From an uncultured Neomegalonema sp. (lineage in GTDB: Bacteria > Pseudomonadota > Alphaproteobacteria > Rhodobacterales > Rhodobacteraceae): a stretch of 64,000 nt of DNA. This document shows positions 1 to 7,936 of the stretch, piece after piece (the stretch's first letter is position 1; every line of letters starts with the position of its first letter). The translations under genes were made by a program, and so were the position numbers. The stretch is taken from positions 62,001 through 126,000 of the forward strand of contig CALLLP010000010.1 of NCBI GenBank assembly GCA_938008165.1, given 5' to 3'. The notes below the pieces were generated by a model. The model was not told the origin of the DNA. It searched no databases and saw only the letters and a program-made list of their open reading frames with translations.

Positions 1-955
1 TCACCGGCAGGCCACTATCCACCGATTGTGCCTTCAGCCCCGCGTCGCAGATGGCCTTATCCGCTTTTGCGTGGCTCATCACAGAGGTGAGGATGAACAG
101 CGCGTTTTCCCATTCACCCTTGTCGATGCGGTTGCCGTCCTTGTCGAGAATGCGACCATAATCGGCATCCATGAAAGCGTAGGAGCCGCATTGCAACTCG
201 TTATAAACGCCCGAATTGCCCTCGAAATAATACGAGCCGGTGCCGCCCCCGCCGACGATATCGCAGTCGAGACCTTCGGCCTTCAGGCCATCCACGGCAT
301 CTTTGACCATCGCGACGGCAATATCGATCTTTGCCTTGCGGTCCTCGTATTTATCCATGTGCTGCATCGCGCCCTGATAGGCTTGGATACCCGAAAATTT
401 CAGGCCCGGCGCAAAATCGATGGCCTTTGCAATGGCGATGACGTCTTCGGTGGTGGTCACACCGCAGCGCCCTGCCCCACAATCGATCTCGACAAGGCAT
501 TCGATTTCAGTGCCATGCTTCATCGCGGCATTCGAGAGATCGGGGACATTCGTAATGTCATCGACACAGCAGATGGCCCGCGAGCCGAGTTTGGGGATTT
601 GCGCCAAACGGTCGATCTTCGCCGGATCGCGAACCTGATTGGAGACCAGCACATCCTTGACGCCAGCGCGGGCGAATGCCTCGGCTTCGGATACCTTCTG
701 ACAGCACACACCGACCGCGTCGCCATGCTCGATCTGATAATGCGCCACATCCGCCGATTTGTGCATTTTGCCATGAACGCGGTGGCGTACGCCCATCTTG
801 GCGGCATGGTCGCGCATCTTCTTGACGTTGCGCTCGAAGGCGTCGAGATCAACAACGAGACACGGGGTCTGAATGTCGGCTTCGTCCATGCCAATGGCGG
901 CAGGGATGTTATAGCCGACTTCGTATTGGTCGGTGATCTTGGTATAGGCGTTCAT
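1..955 (-). CDS. bhcC: beta-hydroxyaspartate aldolase (3' end cut by window edge)
   Basis: Fold-type III PLP enzyme of the D-threonine/3-hydroxyaspartate aldolase family, predicted to make erythro-beta-hydroxyaspartate from glycine and glyoxylate in the beta-hydroxyaspartate cycle. The start is the ATG at 955-953, 18 bases after the bhcB stop, so the genes are probably co-transcribed. The predicted PLP lysine is K63 in HGKMHK, matching the H-x-K-x-H-K pattern of D-threonine aldolases. About 318 residues are visible; the family is usually close to 380-390, so the metal-binding C terminus lies outside the window. The bhc assignment rests on neighbours bhcB, bhcA and bhcR; by sequence alone it could be called a D-threonine aldolase. 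A long open frame on the opposite strand is a GC-driven shadow. Confidence 0.88.
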   Translation of the reverse strand, partial: MNAYTKITDQYEVGYNIPAAIGMDEADIQTPCLVVDLDAFERNVKKMRDHAAKMGVRHRVHGKMHKSADVAHYQIEHGDAVGVCCQKVSEAEAFARAGVKDVLVSNQVRDPAKIDRLAQIPKLGSRAICCVDDITNVPDLSNAAMKHGTEIECLVEIDCGAGRCGVTTTEDVIAIAKAIDFAPGLKFSGIQAYQGAMQHMDKYEDRKAKIDIAVAMVKDAVDGLKAEGLDCDIVGGGGTGSYYFEGNSGVYNELQCGSYAFMDADYGRILDKDGNRIDKGEWENALFILTSVMSHAKADKAICDAGLKAQSVDSGLPV

Positions 956-973
956 GCTTTCGCTCCCGTCAAA

Positions 974-1936
974 TCAACTGTTCATCCAAGGAAGGGCCTT
1001 GAGGTCCACATTGCCCCCGGTAATTATCACGCCGACCCGTTTTCCCGCGAAGGTATCGCGGTTTTTCAGGATCGTCGCCAGCGGCACCGCGCAGGACGGT
1101 TCGATCACGATTTTCATGCGTTGCCATGTCAGGTGCATCGCATCAATGATTTCCTGCTCACTGGCCAGCAGGATGTCGGTTACGTGGTTCGACACAAAAT
1201 GCCATGTACGATCCTTGAGCGGCACCTTCAACCCGTCGGCCACGGTGACCGGCGCATCATCCGCGATGATATGGCCCGCCTTGAAGGAGCGATAGGCATC
1301 GTCTGCCTGCTCCGGCTCGGCGGCGTAGATCTCCACATTTGGGGCGATATTGGAGAGGGTCAGGCACGTACCCGAAACCATGCCGCCCCCTCCGATGGGG
1401 GCGATCACGGCATCCAGACCCTCGACCTGCTCCATCATCTCGCGGGAGCATGTCGCCTGACCCGCAATGACGCGCGGATCGTTGTAGGGATGCACGAAAT
1501 CCGCGCCCGTCTGGGCCACTACATCCGCAAACACCGCCTCGCGTGAGGAGGTGGACGGCTCGCATTCCACCACCCGCGCGCCATAGCCCTTCATGGCGTC
1601 TTTCTTGGCCTGCGGCGCGGTACGCGGCACCACGACGCTGACCGGAATACCCCGGCGACCGGCTGCATAGCTGAGGGACAGGCCATGATTGCCAGAGGAA
1701 TGCGTCGCAACGCCCTTCTCCGCCTGCTCATCCGACAGGCCAAACACCGCATTCGAGGCACCGCGCACCTTGAACGCCCCTGCCTTCTGAAAGTTTTCGC
1801 ATTTGAAGAACAGTGACGCGCCCGTCAAATCGTCGAAATATTCCGATGTCAGGATCGGTGTCCGGTGGATATGCGGCGCGATCCGCTCATGGGCCGCGAT
1901 CACATCGTCGAAGTCGGGGAGGTTGAGATCCTGCAT
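974..1936 (-). CDS. bhcB: beta-hydroxyaspartate dehydratase
   Basis: Fold-type II PLP dehydratase of the serine/threonine dehydratase family, 320 residues, expected to convert erythro-beta-hydroxyaspartate to iminosuccinate. The PLP Schiff-base lysine is K56 in GAFKVRGA, the phosphate-binding glycine loop is GGGG at 182-185, and SSGNHG at about 80-85 is the conserved loop over the cofactor. It starts three bases after the bhcA stop and is followed by bhcC, the order expected for the beta-hydroxyaspartate cycle. A generic threo-3-hydroxyaspartate or threonine dehydratase annotation would be the fallback; context strongly favours bhcB. Confidence 0.9.
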   Translation of the reverse strand: MQDLNLPDFDDVIAAHERIAPHIHRTPILTSEYFDDLTGASLFFKCENFQKAGAFKVRGASNAVFGLSDEQAEKGVATHSSGNHGLSLSYAAGRRGIPVSVVVPRTAPQAKKDAMKGYGARVVECEPSTSSREAVFADVVAQTGADFVHPYNDPRVIAGQATCSREMMEQVEGLDAVIAPIGGGGMVSGTCLTLSNIAPNVEIYAAEPEQADDAYRSFKAGHIIADDAPVTVADGLKVPLKDRTWHFVSNHVTDILLASEQEIIDAMHLTWQRMKIVIEPSCAVPLATILKNRDTFAGKRVGVIITGGNVDLKALPWMNS

Positions 1937-1939
1937 CGT

Positions 1940-3133
1940 TCAAGCTGCTTTCTTTAACGCATGTGCCGGTTTCGTCGTCCGATAATACTCCTGCGCCGCC
2001 GCCACGCCAGAACCGAGCGTGATCGGATAGCCCAGATCCTTCATCGCCATCTCGATCGCCGCCAGACCGGACAGGGCCATAATATCCGTCAACGAGCCAA
2101 GATGGCCGATGCGAAACGCCTTGCCTGCCATCTCGCCCAGACCGACGCCAAAAGAAACGCCGTAGGCATCGAAAGCATGATCCGTCAAGGCGTCGCTATT
2201 GAAGCCCTCGGGGACATATATCGCACTCACGGTGTCCGAATAAAGCTCAGGCGACTTGGCGCAAAGCGTCATTCCCCATTCCGAAACCGCCCTGCGGACC
2301 CCTTCTGCCATCCGATAATGGCGCGCAAAGACGGTATCCAACCCTTCCTCGAACAGCATGTCGAGGCTTTCGCGCAGACCATGAATCAGCTGGACAGGCG
2401 GCGTGTAGGGATACCCGCCCTTGGCATTCGCGGCGATCATCTCGCGAAAATCAAAGAAACAACGCGGGCATGTCGCGGTTTCACAGGCGGCGAGCGCCTT
2501 CGCGCTAACCCCGACAATCGCCATGCCAGTCGCCAGCATAAAGCCCTTTTGCGAACCGGAAACAGCGAGATCGACGCCCCATTCGTCCATTCGAAAATCC
2601 ATCGATGCGAGCGAACTGACGCAATCGACATAGAGCATCGCGGGGTGGTTGCAGGCATCCATGGTGGCGCGAATGGCGGCAATATCGCTGCGCACGCCGG
2701 TTGCGGTTTCGTTATGGGTAACGAGGACGGCCTTGATCCGATGATCCGTATCGGCGGCAAGCCTTTCACCATAGAGAGCAGCAGGCGCCCCGCTTCCCCA
2801 TTCGCAATCGATAATGTCGACATCGAGACCATGGCGCTGACACATATCGATCCAGCGATGCGAAAACATGCCAAAGCGGGCGACGAGAACCTTGTCGCCG
2901 GGGGACAACGTATTCGTAATCGCCGATTCCCATCCGCCCGTCCCACTGGATGGGAAGGTGACGACATGGCCGGTTTTGGTCTTGAAGACCTTTTTCAGAT
3001 CCTCAAGAAGCGGCTGAAGAATATCGACGAAATCGGGCGCGCGATGATCGAAGGTCGGTACGTTCATCGCATGGCGCAGGCGCTCGGGGATGTTCGTTGG
3101 GCCGGGAATAAAGACCGGGTTCTGATCGCTCAT
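1940..3133 (-). CDS. bhcA: aspartate-glyoxylate aminotransferase
   Basis: Class V PLP aminotransferase of 397 residues. In the beta-hydroxyaspartate cycle BhcA transfers the amino group of aspartate to glyoxylate, giving glycine and oxaloacetate. The N-terminal GPTNIPERL is typical of the alanine/serine-glyoxylate aminotransferase family, and K196 in GSQKGFM is the predicted PLP lysine. I chose the ATG at 3133 because AGGAGG lies seven bases upstream; the frame stays open to 3175 but those codons cover the ribosome-binding site. First gene of the bhcABC(D) operon and divergent from bhcR. A plain serine-glyoxylate aminotransferase is the alternative name, but the regulator-A-B-C arrangement makes bhcA much more likely. 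Confidence 0.9.
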   Translation of the reverse strand: MSDQNPVFIPGPTNIPERLRHAMNVPTFDHRAPDFVDILQPLLEDLKKVFKTKTGHVVTFPSSGTGGWESAITNTLSPGDKVLVARFGMFSHRWIDMCQRHGLDVDIIDCEWGSGAPAALYGERLAADTDHRIKAVLVTHNETATGVRSDIAAIRATMDACNHPAMLYVDCVSSLASMDFRMDEWGVDLAVSGSQKGFMLATGMAIVGVSAKALAACETATCPRCFFDFREMIAANAKGGYPYTPPVQLIHGLRESLDMLFEEGLDTVFARHYRMAEGVRRAVSEWGMTLCAKSPELYSDTVSAIYVPEGFNSDALTDHAFDAYGVSFGVGLGEMAGKAFRIGHLGSLTDIMALSGLAAIEMAMKDLGYPITLGSGVAAAQEYYRTTKPAHALKKAA

Positions 3134-3181
3134 GACGCGTCCTCCTGTTTGATTGAGAGGAACATACAGCACCACATCGTA

Positions 3182-3210
3182 TTTTCAATTTTTTTGAAAA
3201 ATATTTCCAA
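3182..3210. promoter_or_regulatory. Candidate BhcR (IclR-type) operator, three half-sites
   Basis: The bhcA-bhcR intergenic region is strikingly AT-rich inside a GC-rich genome. It holds three alternating half-sites: TTTTCAA (3182-3188), TTGAAAA (3194-3200) and TTTCCAA (3204-3210). The first two form a perfect 7-bp inverted repeat with a 5-base spacer. The last two form a 6-of-7 inverted repeat with a 3-base spacer that resembles the general IclR-family TGGAAA/TTTCCA pattern. Placement beside a divergent IclR regulator supports operator function; binding is inferred. Confidence 0.6.
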
Positions 3211-3328
3211 TTATATAATTAATGCGGTAAAGTCATTACTTACATTGATGTTTTTTGTTTTCCATTATGATTATTAATAAGATTTCAGGATTATTTTTCT
3301 GTCCGCCAGAGTGATCGAGGAGATGGGG

Positions 3329-4168
3329 ATGACCGAGACAGCACCGAAAAAGCGCCCCCGTGGGCGCCCCCGTGGCAGCGGATCGACTGTCGAGACACAG
3401 GGCGGCACCGTTCAGGCGCTCGACCGAGGGATGACGCTGCTTTCGGCCCTCGCCCGCGATGGCAAGGGCACCTTGTCCGATGTGGCCATGCGAGTGGGGA
3501 TGCCCGCATCCTCCGCCTATCGCTTGCTCAGTACAATGCAAGGTCATGGCATCGTGGCCTTTGACGAGGCCGCACAGGAATGGATGGTCGGGGTGGAGGC
3601 GTTTCGCATCGGGCGCGCCTTCGTCCACCGGGTCAGCGTCATGGAGGCCGCGCGCGACCCGATGCGCCAATTGATGCGCGATACCGGCGAAACGGCCAAT
3701 CTCGCCATTGCCGACGAAGCCAGCGTCGTGTTCATGAGTCAGGTGGAATCGCATAATCCGATCCGCGCCTTTTTTCGCCCCGGCACGCGTGGGCCGCTGC
3801 ATGCGTCGGGTATCGGAAAGGCACTGCTCGCCGAAATGGCGCGCGGAGATGTCGAGGCGCTTCTCAAGCGCAACGGCCTGACCGGCTTTACCCCCCATAC
3901 CCTGACCACCGCCACGCGCCTTTTCGCCGATCTCGACGATACACGGCGGCGGGGATGGGCGTATGACGATGAGGAACGCTATCTTGGGATGCGCTGCATC
4001 GCGGCACCGATCTTCGATACCTATGGCGATGCCGTGGCGGGCGTGTCGGTTTCCGGCCCCACGGTGCGCTTTCCGGATTCGGAAGTGACCGGCACCGCAA
4101 TGCGCGTTCGCGAGACGGCAGCGGCGATTACCGATCTGATCGGCGGCACATCGCCTGTGCGGGATTGA
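3329..4168 (+). CDS. bhcR: IclR-family regulator of the bhc operon
   Basis: IclR-type transcription factor of 279 residues, divergent from bhcABC and therefore the presumed glyoxylate-responsive regulator BhcR. An N-terminal winged helix (about residues 25-85, with the DVAMRVGMPASSAYRLL helix-turn-helix) is followed by the C-terminal IclR effector domain carrying GPLHASGIGKALLA and the GMRCIAAPIFD segment. The ATG at 3329 is chosen because GAGGAG at 3317-3322 sits six bases upstream; the GTG at 3311 and the ATG at 3323 are too close to it or overlap it. Residues about 8-16 read KRPRGRPRG, an AT-hook core (PRGRP), which is not a defining part of IclR proteins and may help bind the AT-rich intergenic DNA. 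Confidence 0.88.
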   Translation: MTETAPKKRPRGRPRGSGSTVETQGGTVQALDRGMTLLSALARDGKGTLSDVAMRVGMPASSAYRLLSTMQGHGIVAFDEAAQEWMVGVEAFRIGRAFVHRVSVMEAARDPMRQLMRDTGETANLAIADEASVVFMSQVESHNPIRAFFRPGTRGPLHASGIGKALLAEMARGDVEALLKRNGLTGFTPHTLTTATRLFADLDDTRRRGWAYDDEERYLGMRCIAAPIFDTYGDAVAGVSVSGPTVRFPDSEVTGTAMRVRETAAAITDLIGGTSPVRD

Positions 4169-4191
4169 CACGCGCAGGCATCCGCCCGTCC

Positions 4192-4226
4192 GGCCCCCTC
4201 CCCGCATTCGCTTCGGGAAGAGGGCC
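4192..4226. terminator. Bidirectional terminator between bhcR and pyc
   Basis: Between the convergent ends of bhcR and pyc a 13-base arm beginning GGCCCCCTC pairs with CGGGAAGAGGGCC (two mismatches) around a 9-base loop, followed on the plus strand by TTATT. Position and structure fit an intrinsic terminator usable in both directions. Confidence 0.6.
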
Positions 4227-4240
4227 TTATTCATAGGGGA

Positions 4241-7200
4241 TTATTCCGCGTAGACGATCAACAGATCCTTCGCGTCGACCTGCGCGCCCGTACCGGTAAC
4301 GATGCGGGAAACGGTGCCTGCCCGCTCGGCATTGATCGCGGTTTCCATCTTCATTGCCTCCAATGTCAACAGCAGGTCGCCGGGCTTGACCGCCTGTCCG
4401 GCGGTCACGGCGACGGATGCGACCGAGCCGGGCATCGGCGCGGCCACATGCAGGTCGTTTGCCGGATCGGCCTTCTCCGCCCGACCGGATACCGCCGCCG
4501 CCGAGCGGTTTGGCACGCGGATCACGCGCGGTTGACCGTTCAGCTCGAAAAACAGCTTCACATCGCCTTCCGGGGTCGTCTCGGATTTGGTTTGCAAACG
4601 GATATGCAGGGTTTTGCCTTCCTCAAGATCGACCGAGATTTCCTCCTGATCGGCCATCCCGTAGAAGAATGTCGGGGTTGGCAGCACGCGCACGGGACCA
4701 TAATCCCGGCGGCGGGCCATATAATCGAGATAGACCTGCGGATACATCAGATAGGAGGCCAAATCCTCGTCATCGACGGCCCGGTCGCCGGTTTTCTCAT
4801 TCGCCTCGGCCCGCGCGGCATCGAGATCAACCGGGGCCATCAGCGATCCGGGGCGCACGGTAATCGGTTGCTCGCCTTTCAATACCTTGCGTTGAATCGC
4901 TTCGGGAAACCCGCCGGGGGGCTGTCCAAGATCGCCATGCATCAGTCCGATAACCGATTCCGGGAAGGACACGTCTGTATCGGGGTCTTCCACATCCGCC
5001 CGCGTCAGCCCGGCGGAAACCATGGCGAGAGCCATATCGCCAACAACTTTCGAGGTCGGCGTCACCTTGATGATATCGCCGAACATCGCGTTCACATCGG
5101 CATAGGTGCGTGCAACCTCGTGCCAGCGTTCCTCCAACCCCATCGAACGGGCCTGAGCGCGCAGATTCGTAACCTGACCGCCCGGCATCTCGTGCAGATA
5201 AACCTCGGAGGTGGCGTGGCGCATATCGGATTCGAATCCGGCATAGAGACGGCGCACCCCCTCCCAATAATCGCTGATCTCGCGGATCGCATCGATATCG
5301 AGGCCGGTATCGCGCGGCTGATGGCGCAACGCCTCGACCAATGAGCCGATGCAGGGCTGTGAAGTCAGGCCCGAAAAAGCATCCATGGCCGCATCGGCGG
5401 CATCGACCCCCGCATCGCTGGCCGCAAGGATCGAAGCGGCGGTGATGCCGCTGGTATTATGCGTATGGAAATGGATCGGAATCGTTATTTCGTTCTTGAG
5501 CGCAGTTACCAGCGCCGTCGCGGCAGCGGGTTTGACGAGACCTGCCATATCCTTGATGCACAGGATATGCGCGCCCATCGCCTCCAGCTCCTTGGCCAGC
5601 CGGACATAGTAGTTGAGCGAATATTTCGCCCGGTCGGGATCATGAATATCGCCCGTATAGCAGAACGACGCCTCCAGAATACGGTCCGCCTCCAACACGG
5701 CATCGCAGGCGACACGCATATTCTCGATCCAGTTGAGCGGATCGAAGACACGGAAAACATCCATCCCCGATTTTGCCGATTGATGAATGAACAACTGCAC
5801 CACGTTATCCGGCAGGTTCGTGTAGCCGACACCGTTGGAAGAACGCACGAGCATCTGAGTCAGCAGATTCGGCATCGCGGCGCGCAATTCGCGCAGACGT
5901 TGCCACGGGTCTTCCTGCAAGAAGCGATAGGCCACGTCAAAGGTCGCTCCGCCCCAGCATTCCATCGAAAACAGGTTCGGCAGGGTCGCCGCATAGGCGG
6001 GAGCCACCCGCAGCATATCGATCGAGCGCATCCGCGTTGCCAAAAGCGATTGATGCGCGTCGCGCATGGTCGTGTCGGTCAGGAGCAGCCGATCCTGTGC
6101 CAGCATCCAGTCGGCGACAGCCTTCGGCCCCTTTGTATCGAGCATCTGTTTCAGGCCATCGGGCGCACCGCTCGCCTTAGGCGCTTTCGGAGGGCGACTA
6201 TCAGCGGGAGGGCGCGGGCGGCCCGCAGCCTCCGGATTGCCGTTGACCGTGATATCGCCAATAAACGTCAGCAGGCGCGTAGCCCGGTCGCGCCGGGGCG
6301 CAAAGTCAAAGAGCGCGGGCGTCTCGTCAATGAACTTGGTATGGTAGGTATCGTTCAGAAAGCTTTCATGTTTCAGCAGGTTTTCGACAAAGGCGATGTT
6401 TGTCGCAACCCCCCGAATGCGAAACTCGCGCAAGGCCCGATCCATCCGTGCGATGGCCGCGTCCGGCGTGGGCGCCCATGCCGTCACTTTTTCCAATAAT
6501 GAATCGTAATAACGGGTGATGACCGCACCCGAATAGGCCGTGCCACCGTCAAGCCGTATGCCAAAGCCCGTCGCCCCGCGATATGCTGTGATGCGCCCGT
6601 AATCAGGGATGAAATTGTTCATCGGGTCTTCGGTCGTAATTCGGCACTGGATCGCATGGCCGTTCAATTTCACGTCGTCTTGAACCGCCGCGCCGGTCGC
6701 CTCGTGCATCGTCTTGCTCTCGGCGATCAGGATTTGGGCGCGCACGATGTCGATGCCCGTCACTTCCTCCGTCACCGTATGCTCGACCTGAACACGGGGG
6801 TTCACCTCGATGAAGTAGAAAGCGCCGGTTTCCATATCCATCAGGAATTCGACCGTGCCTGCACATTCATAGCCAGCATGGCGGGCGATCTTCAGACCCA
6901 GTTCGTTGATCTCCTCGCGCTGGGCTTCGGTCAGATACGGCGCCGGGGCGCGCTCGACGACTTTCTGGTTTCGGCGCTGAACCGAACAATCGCGCTCATA
7001 GAGATGCAATAAGCTGCCATGGGTATCGCCAAGCACCTGCACCTCGACATGGCGGGCGCGCTGCACCAGTTTTTCCAGATACCCCTCGCCATTGCCAAAG
7101 GCCGCGATCGCCTCACTGCGCCCTTCGCGGACCTTCGCTTCCAGCTCATCCGGCCCGAAGATCGGCCGCATGCCGCGCCCCCCGCCACCCCAGGATGCCT

Positions 7201-7696
7201 TGAGCATCAAGGGATAGCCGACGGCCTCGGCCATGGTGCGGATACTGTCCATCGCGCCGGGAGCGTCTGGATCGGGCAGGACATCGGTTGCGGGAACGAC
7301 CGGCACTCCGGCGGCAATAGCCGCCTGTCGCGCGCTCGCCTTGTCGCCCAGCATCCGCATTGTCTCGGCCTTGGGTCCGATAAAGGCGATGCCATTGGCA
7401 TGGCAGGCATCGACGAAATCGGGGTTTTCAGACAACAGGCCATAACCGGGATGAATCGCATCCGATCCGCTTTCTTTTGCGACCCGGATAATCTCGTCAA
7501 TCGACAGATATGCCTCGACCGGCCCCATGCCCGCGCCGATATGATATGCCTCATCCGTCTTGAAGCGGTGGAGACCAAGCTTGTCTTCTTCGGCATAGAC
7601 CGCCACGGTCGCCTTACCCAGTTCGTTGGCCGCGCGGCTGATACGAATGGCAATCTCCCCCCGGTTCGCAATGAGAATTTTGCTGAATTCGGTCAT
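4241..7696 (-). CDS. pyc: Pyruvate carboxylase
   Basis: Single-chain biotin-dependent pyruvate carboxylase of 1151 residues, full length for the family; it carboxylates pyruvate to oxaloacetate using ATP and bicarbonate. Order of domains: biotin carboxylase (residues 1 to about 460, starting KILIANRGEIAIR, with a GGGGRGM ATP-grasp loop near 170), carboxyltransferase (about 540-800, with LLTDTTMRDAHQSL and the THNTSG metal site), then a C-terminal biotin carrier domain with EAMKM, the biotinylated lysine being K1117. The gene is convergent with bhcR. It offers a second, anaplerotic path to C4 acids that would be dispensable when the bhc cycle supplies oxaloacetate. A possible PhaR-type box lies over its promoter. 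Confidence 0.97.
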   Translation of the reverse strand: MTEFSKILIANRGEIAIRISRAANELGKATVAVYAEEDKLGLHRFKTDEAYHIGAGMGPVEAYLSIDEIIRVAKESGSDAIHPGYGLLSENPDFVDACHANGIAFIGPKAETMRMLGDKASARQAAIAAGVPVVPATDVLPDPDAPGAMDSIRTMAEAVGYPLMLKASWGGGGRGMRPIFGPDELEAKVREGRSEAIAAFGNGEGYLEKLVQRARHVEVQVLGDTHGSLLHLYERDCSVQRRNQKVVERAPAPYLTEAQREEINELGLKIARHAGYECAGTVEFLMDMETGAFYFIEVNPRVQVEHTVTEEVTGIDIVRAQILIAESKTMHEATGAAVQDDVKLNGHAIQCRITTEDPMNNFIPDYGRITAYRGATGFGIRLDGGTAYSGAVITRYYDSLLEKVTAWAPTPDAAIARMDRALREFRIRGVATNIAFVENLLKHESFLNDTYHTKFIDETPALFDFAPRRDRATRLLTFIGDITVNGNPEAAGRPRPPADSRPPKAPKASGAPDGLKQMLDTKGPKAVADWMLAQDRLLLTDTTMRDAHQSLLATRMRSIDMLRVAPAYAATLPNLFSMECWGGATFDVAYRFLQEDPWQRLRELRAAMPNLLTQMLVRSSNGVGYTNLPDNVVQLFIHQSAKSGMDVFRVFDPLNWIENMRVACDAVLEADRILEASFCYTGDIHDPDRAKYSLNYYVRLAKELEAMGAHILCIKDMAGLVKPAAATALVTALKNEITIPIHFHTHNTSGITAASILAASDAGVDAADAAMDAFSGLTSQPCIGSLVEALRHQPRDTGLDIDAIREISDYWEGVRRLYAGFESDMRHATSEVYLHEMPGGQVTNLRAQARSMGLEERWHEVARTYADVNAMFGDIIKVTPTSKVVGDMALAMVSAGLTRADVEDPDTDVSFPESVIGLMHGDLGQPPGGFPEAIQRKVLKGEQPITVRPGSLMAPVDLDAARAEANEKTGDRAVDDEDLASYLMYPQVYLDYMARRRDYGPVRVLPTPTFFYGMADQEEISVDLEEGKTLHIRLQTKSETTPEGDVKLFFELNGQPRVIRVPNRSAAAVSGRAEKADPANDLHVAAPMPGSVASVAVTAGQAVKPGDLLLTLEAMKMETAINAERAGTVSRIVTGTGAQVDAKDLLIVYAE

Positions 7697-7725
7697 GACG
7701 CTCTCCTCCGGTCAACTGGGTGGCT

Positions 7726-7762
7726 AGGGGATAAGCTATTGTGCGTTGCAGCACAATCCCCG
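7726..7762 (-). promoter_or_regulatory. pyc promoter with palindromic TGCGTTGCAGCA box
   Basis: A perfect 7-bp inverted repeat, ATTGTGC and GCACAAT with six bases between, spans 7738-7757. Its core fits the TGCRNYGCASMA motif that I recall being reported for PhaR in rhizobia and relatives. Read toward pyc, TTGTGC, a 17-base spacer and TATCCC form a weak sigma-70 promoter, so the palindrome would occupy the promoter itself. The motif match is visible; regulator identity is inference. Confidence 0.4.
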
Positions 7763-7936
7763 CAGCGGGAGGCGCAGCGATCGGGGGAGAGCGCCATCCG
7801 CCGCTAGACGCGGACCGTAACACGGCATTGCCAATCGCTCGCTTGCGGCCCGGATGGCCTATTCCCCAAGCCTTTCGCGGATCCGCAAACTGTCTTACAC
7901 AGGACTCGCAACCCCCAGCGACAGGAGACCGCCCCC

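Noticed and set aside
26-1546. Long plus-strand open frame of 506 codons
   Set aside because: It is antisense to bhcC and bhcB, has His/Gly/Asp-rich composition typical of GC-driven shadow frames and no recognisable domain. Similar frames opposite bhcA, pyc, dacF, gatB and hslU were dropped for the same reason.
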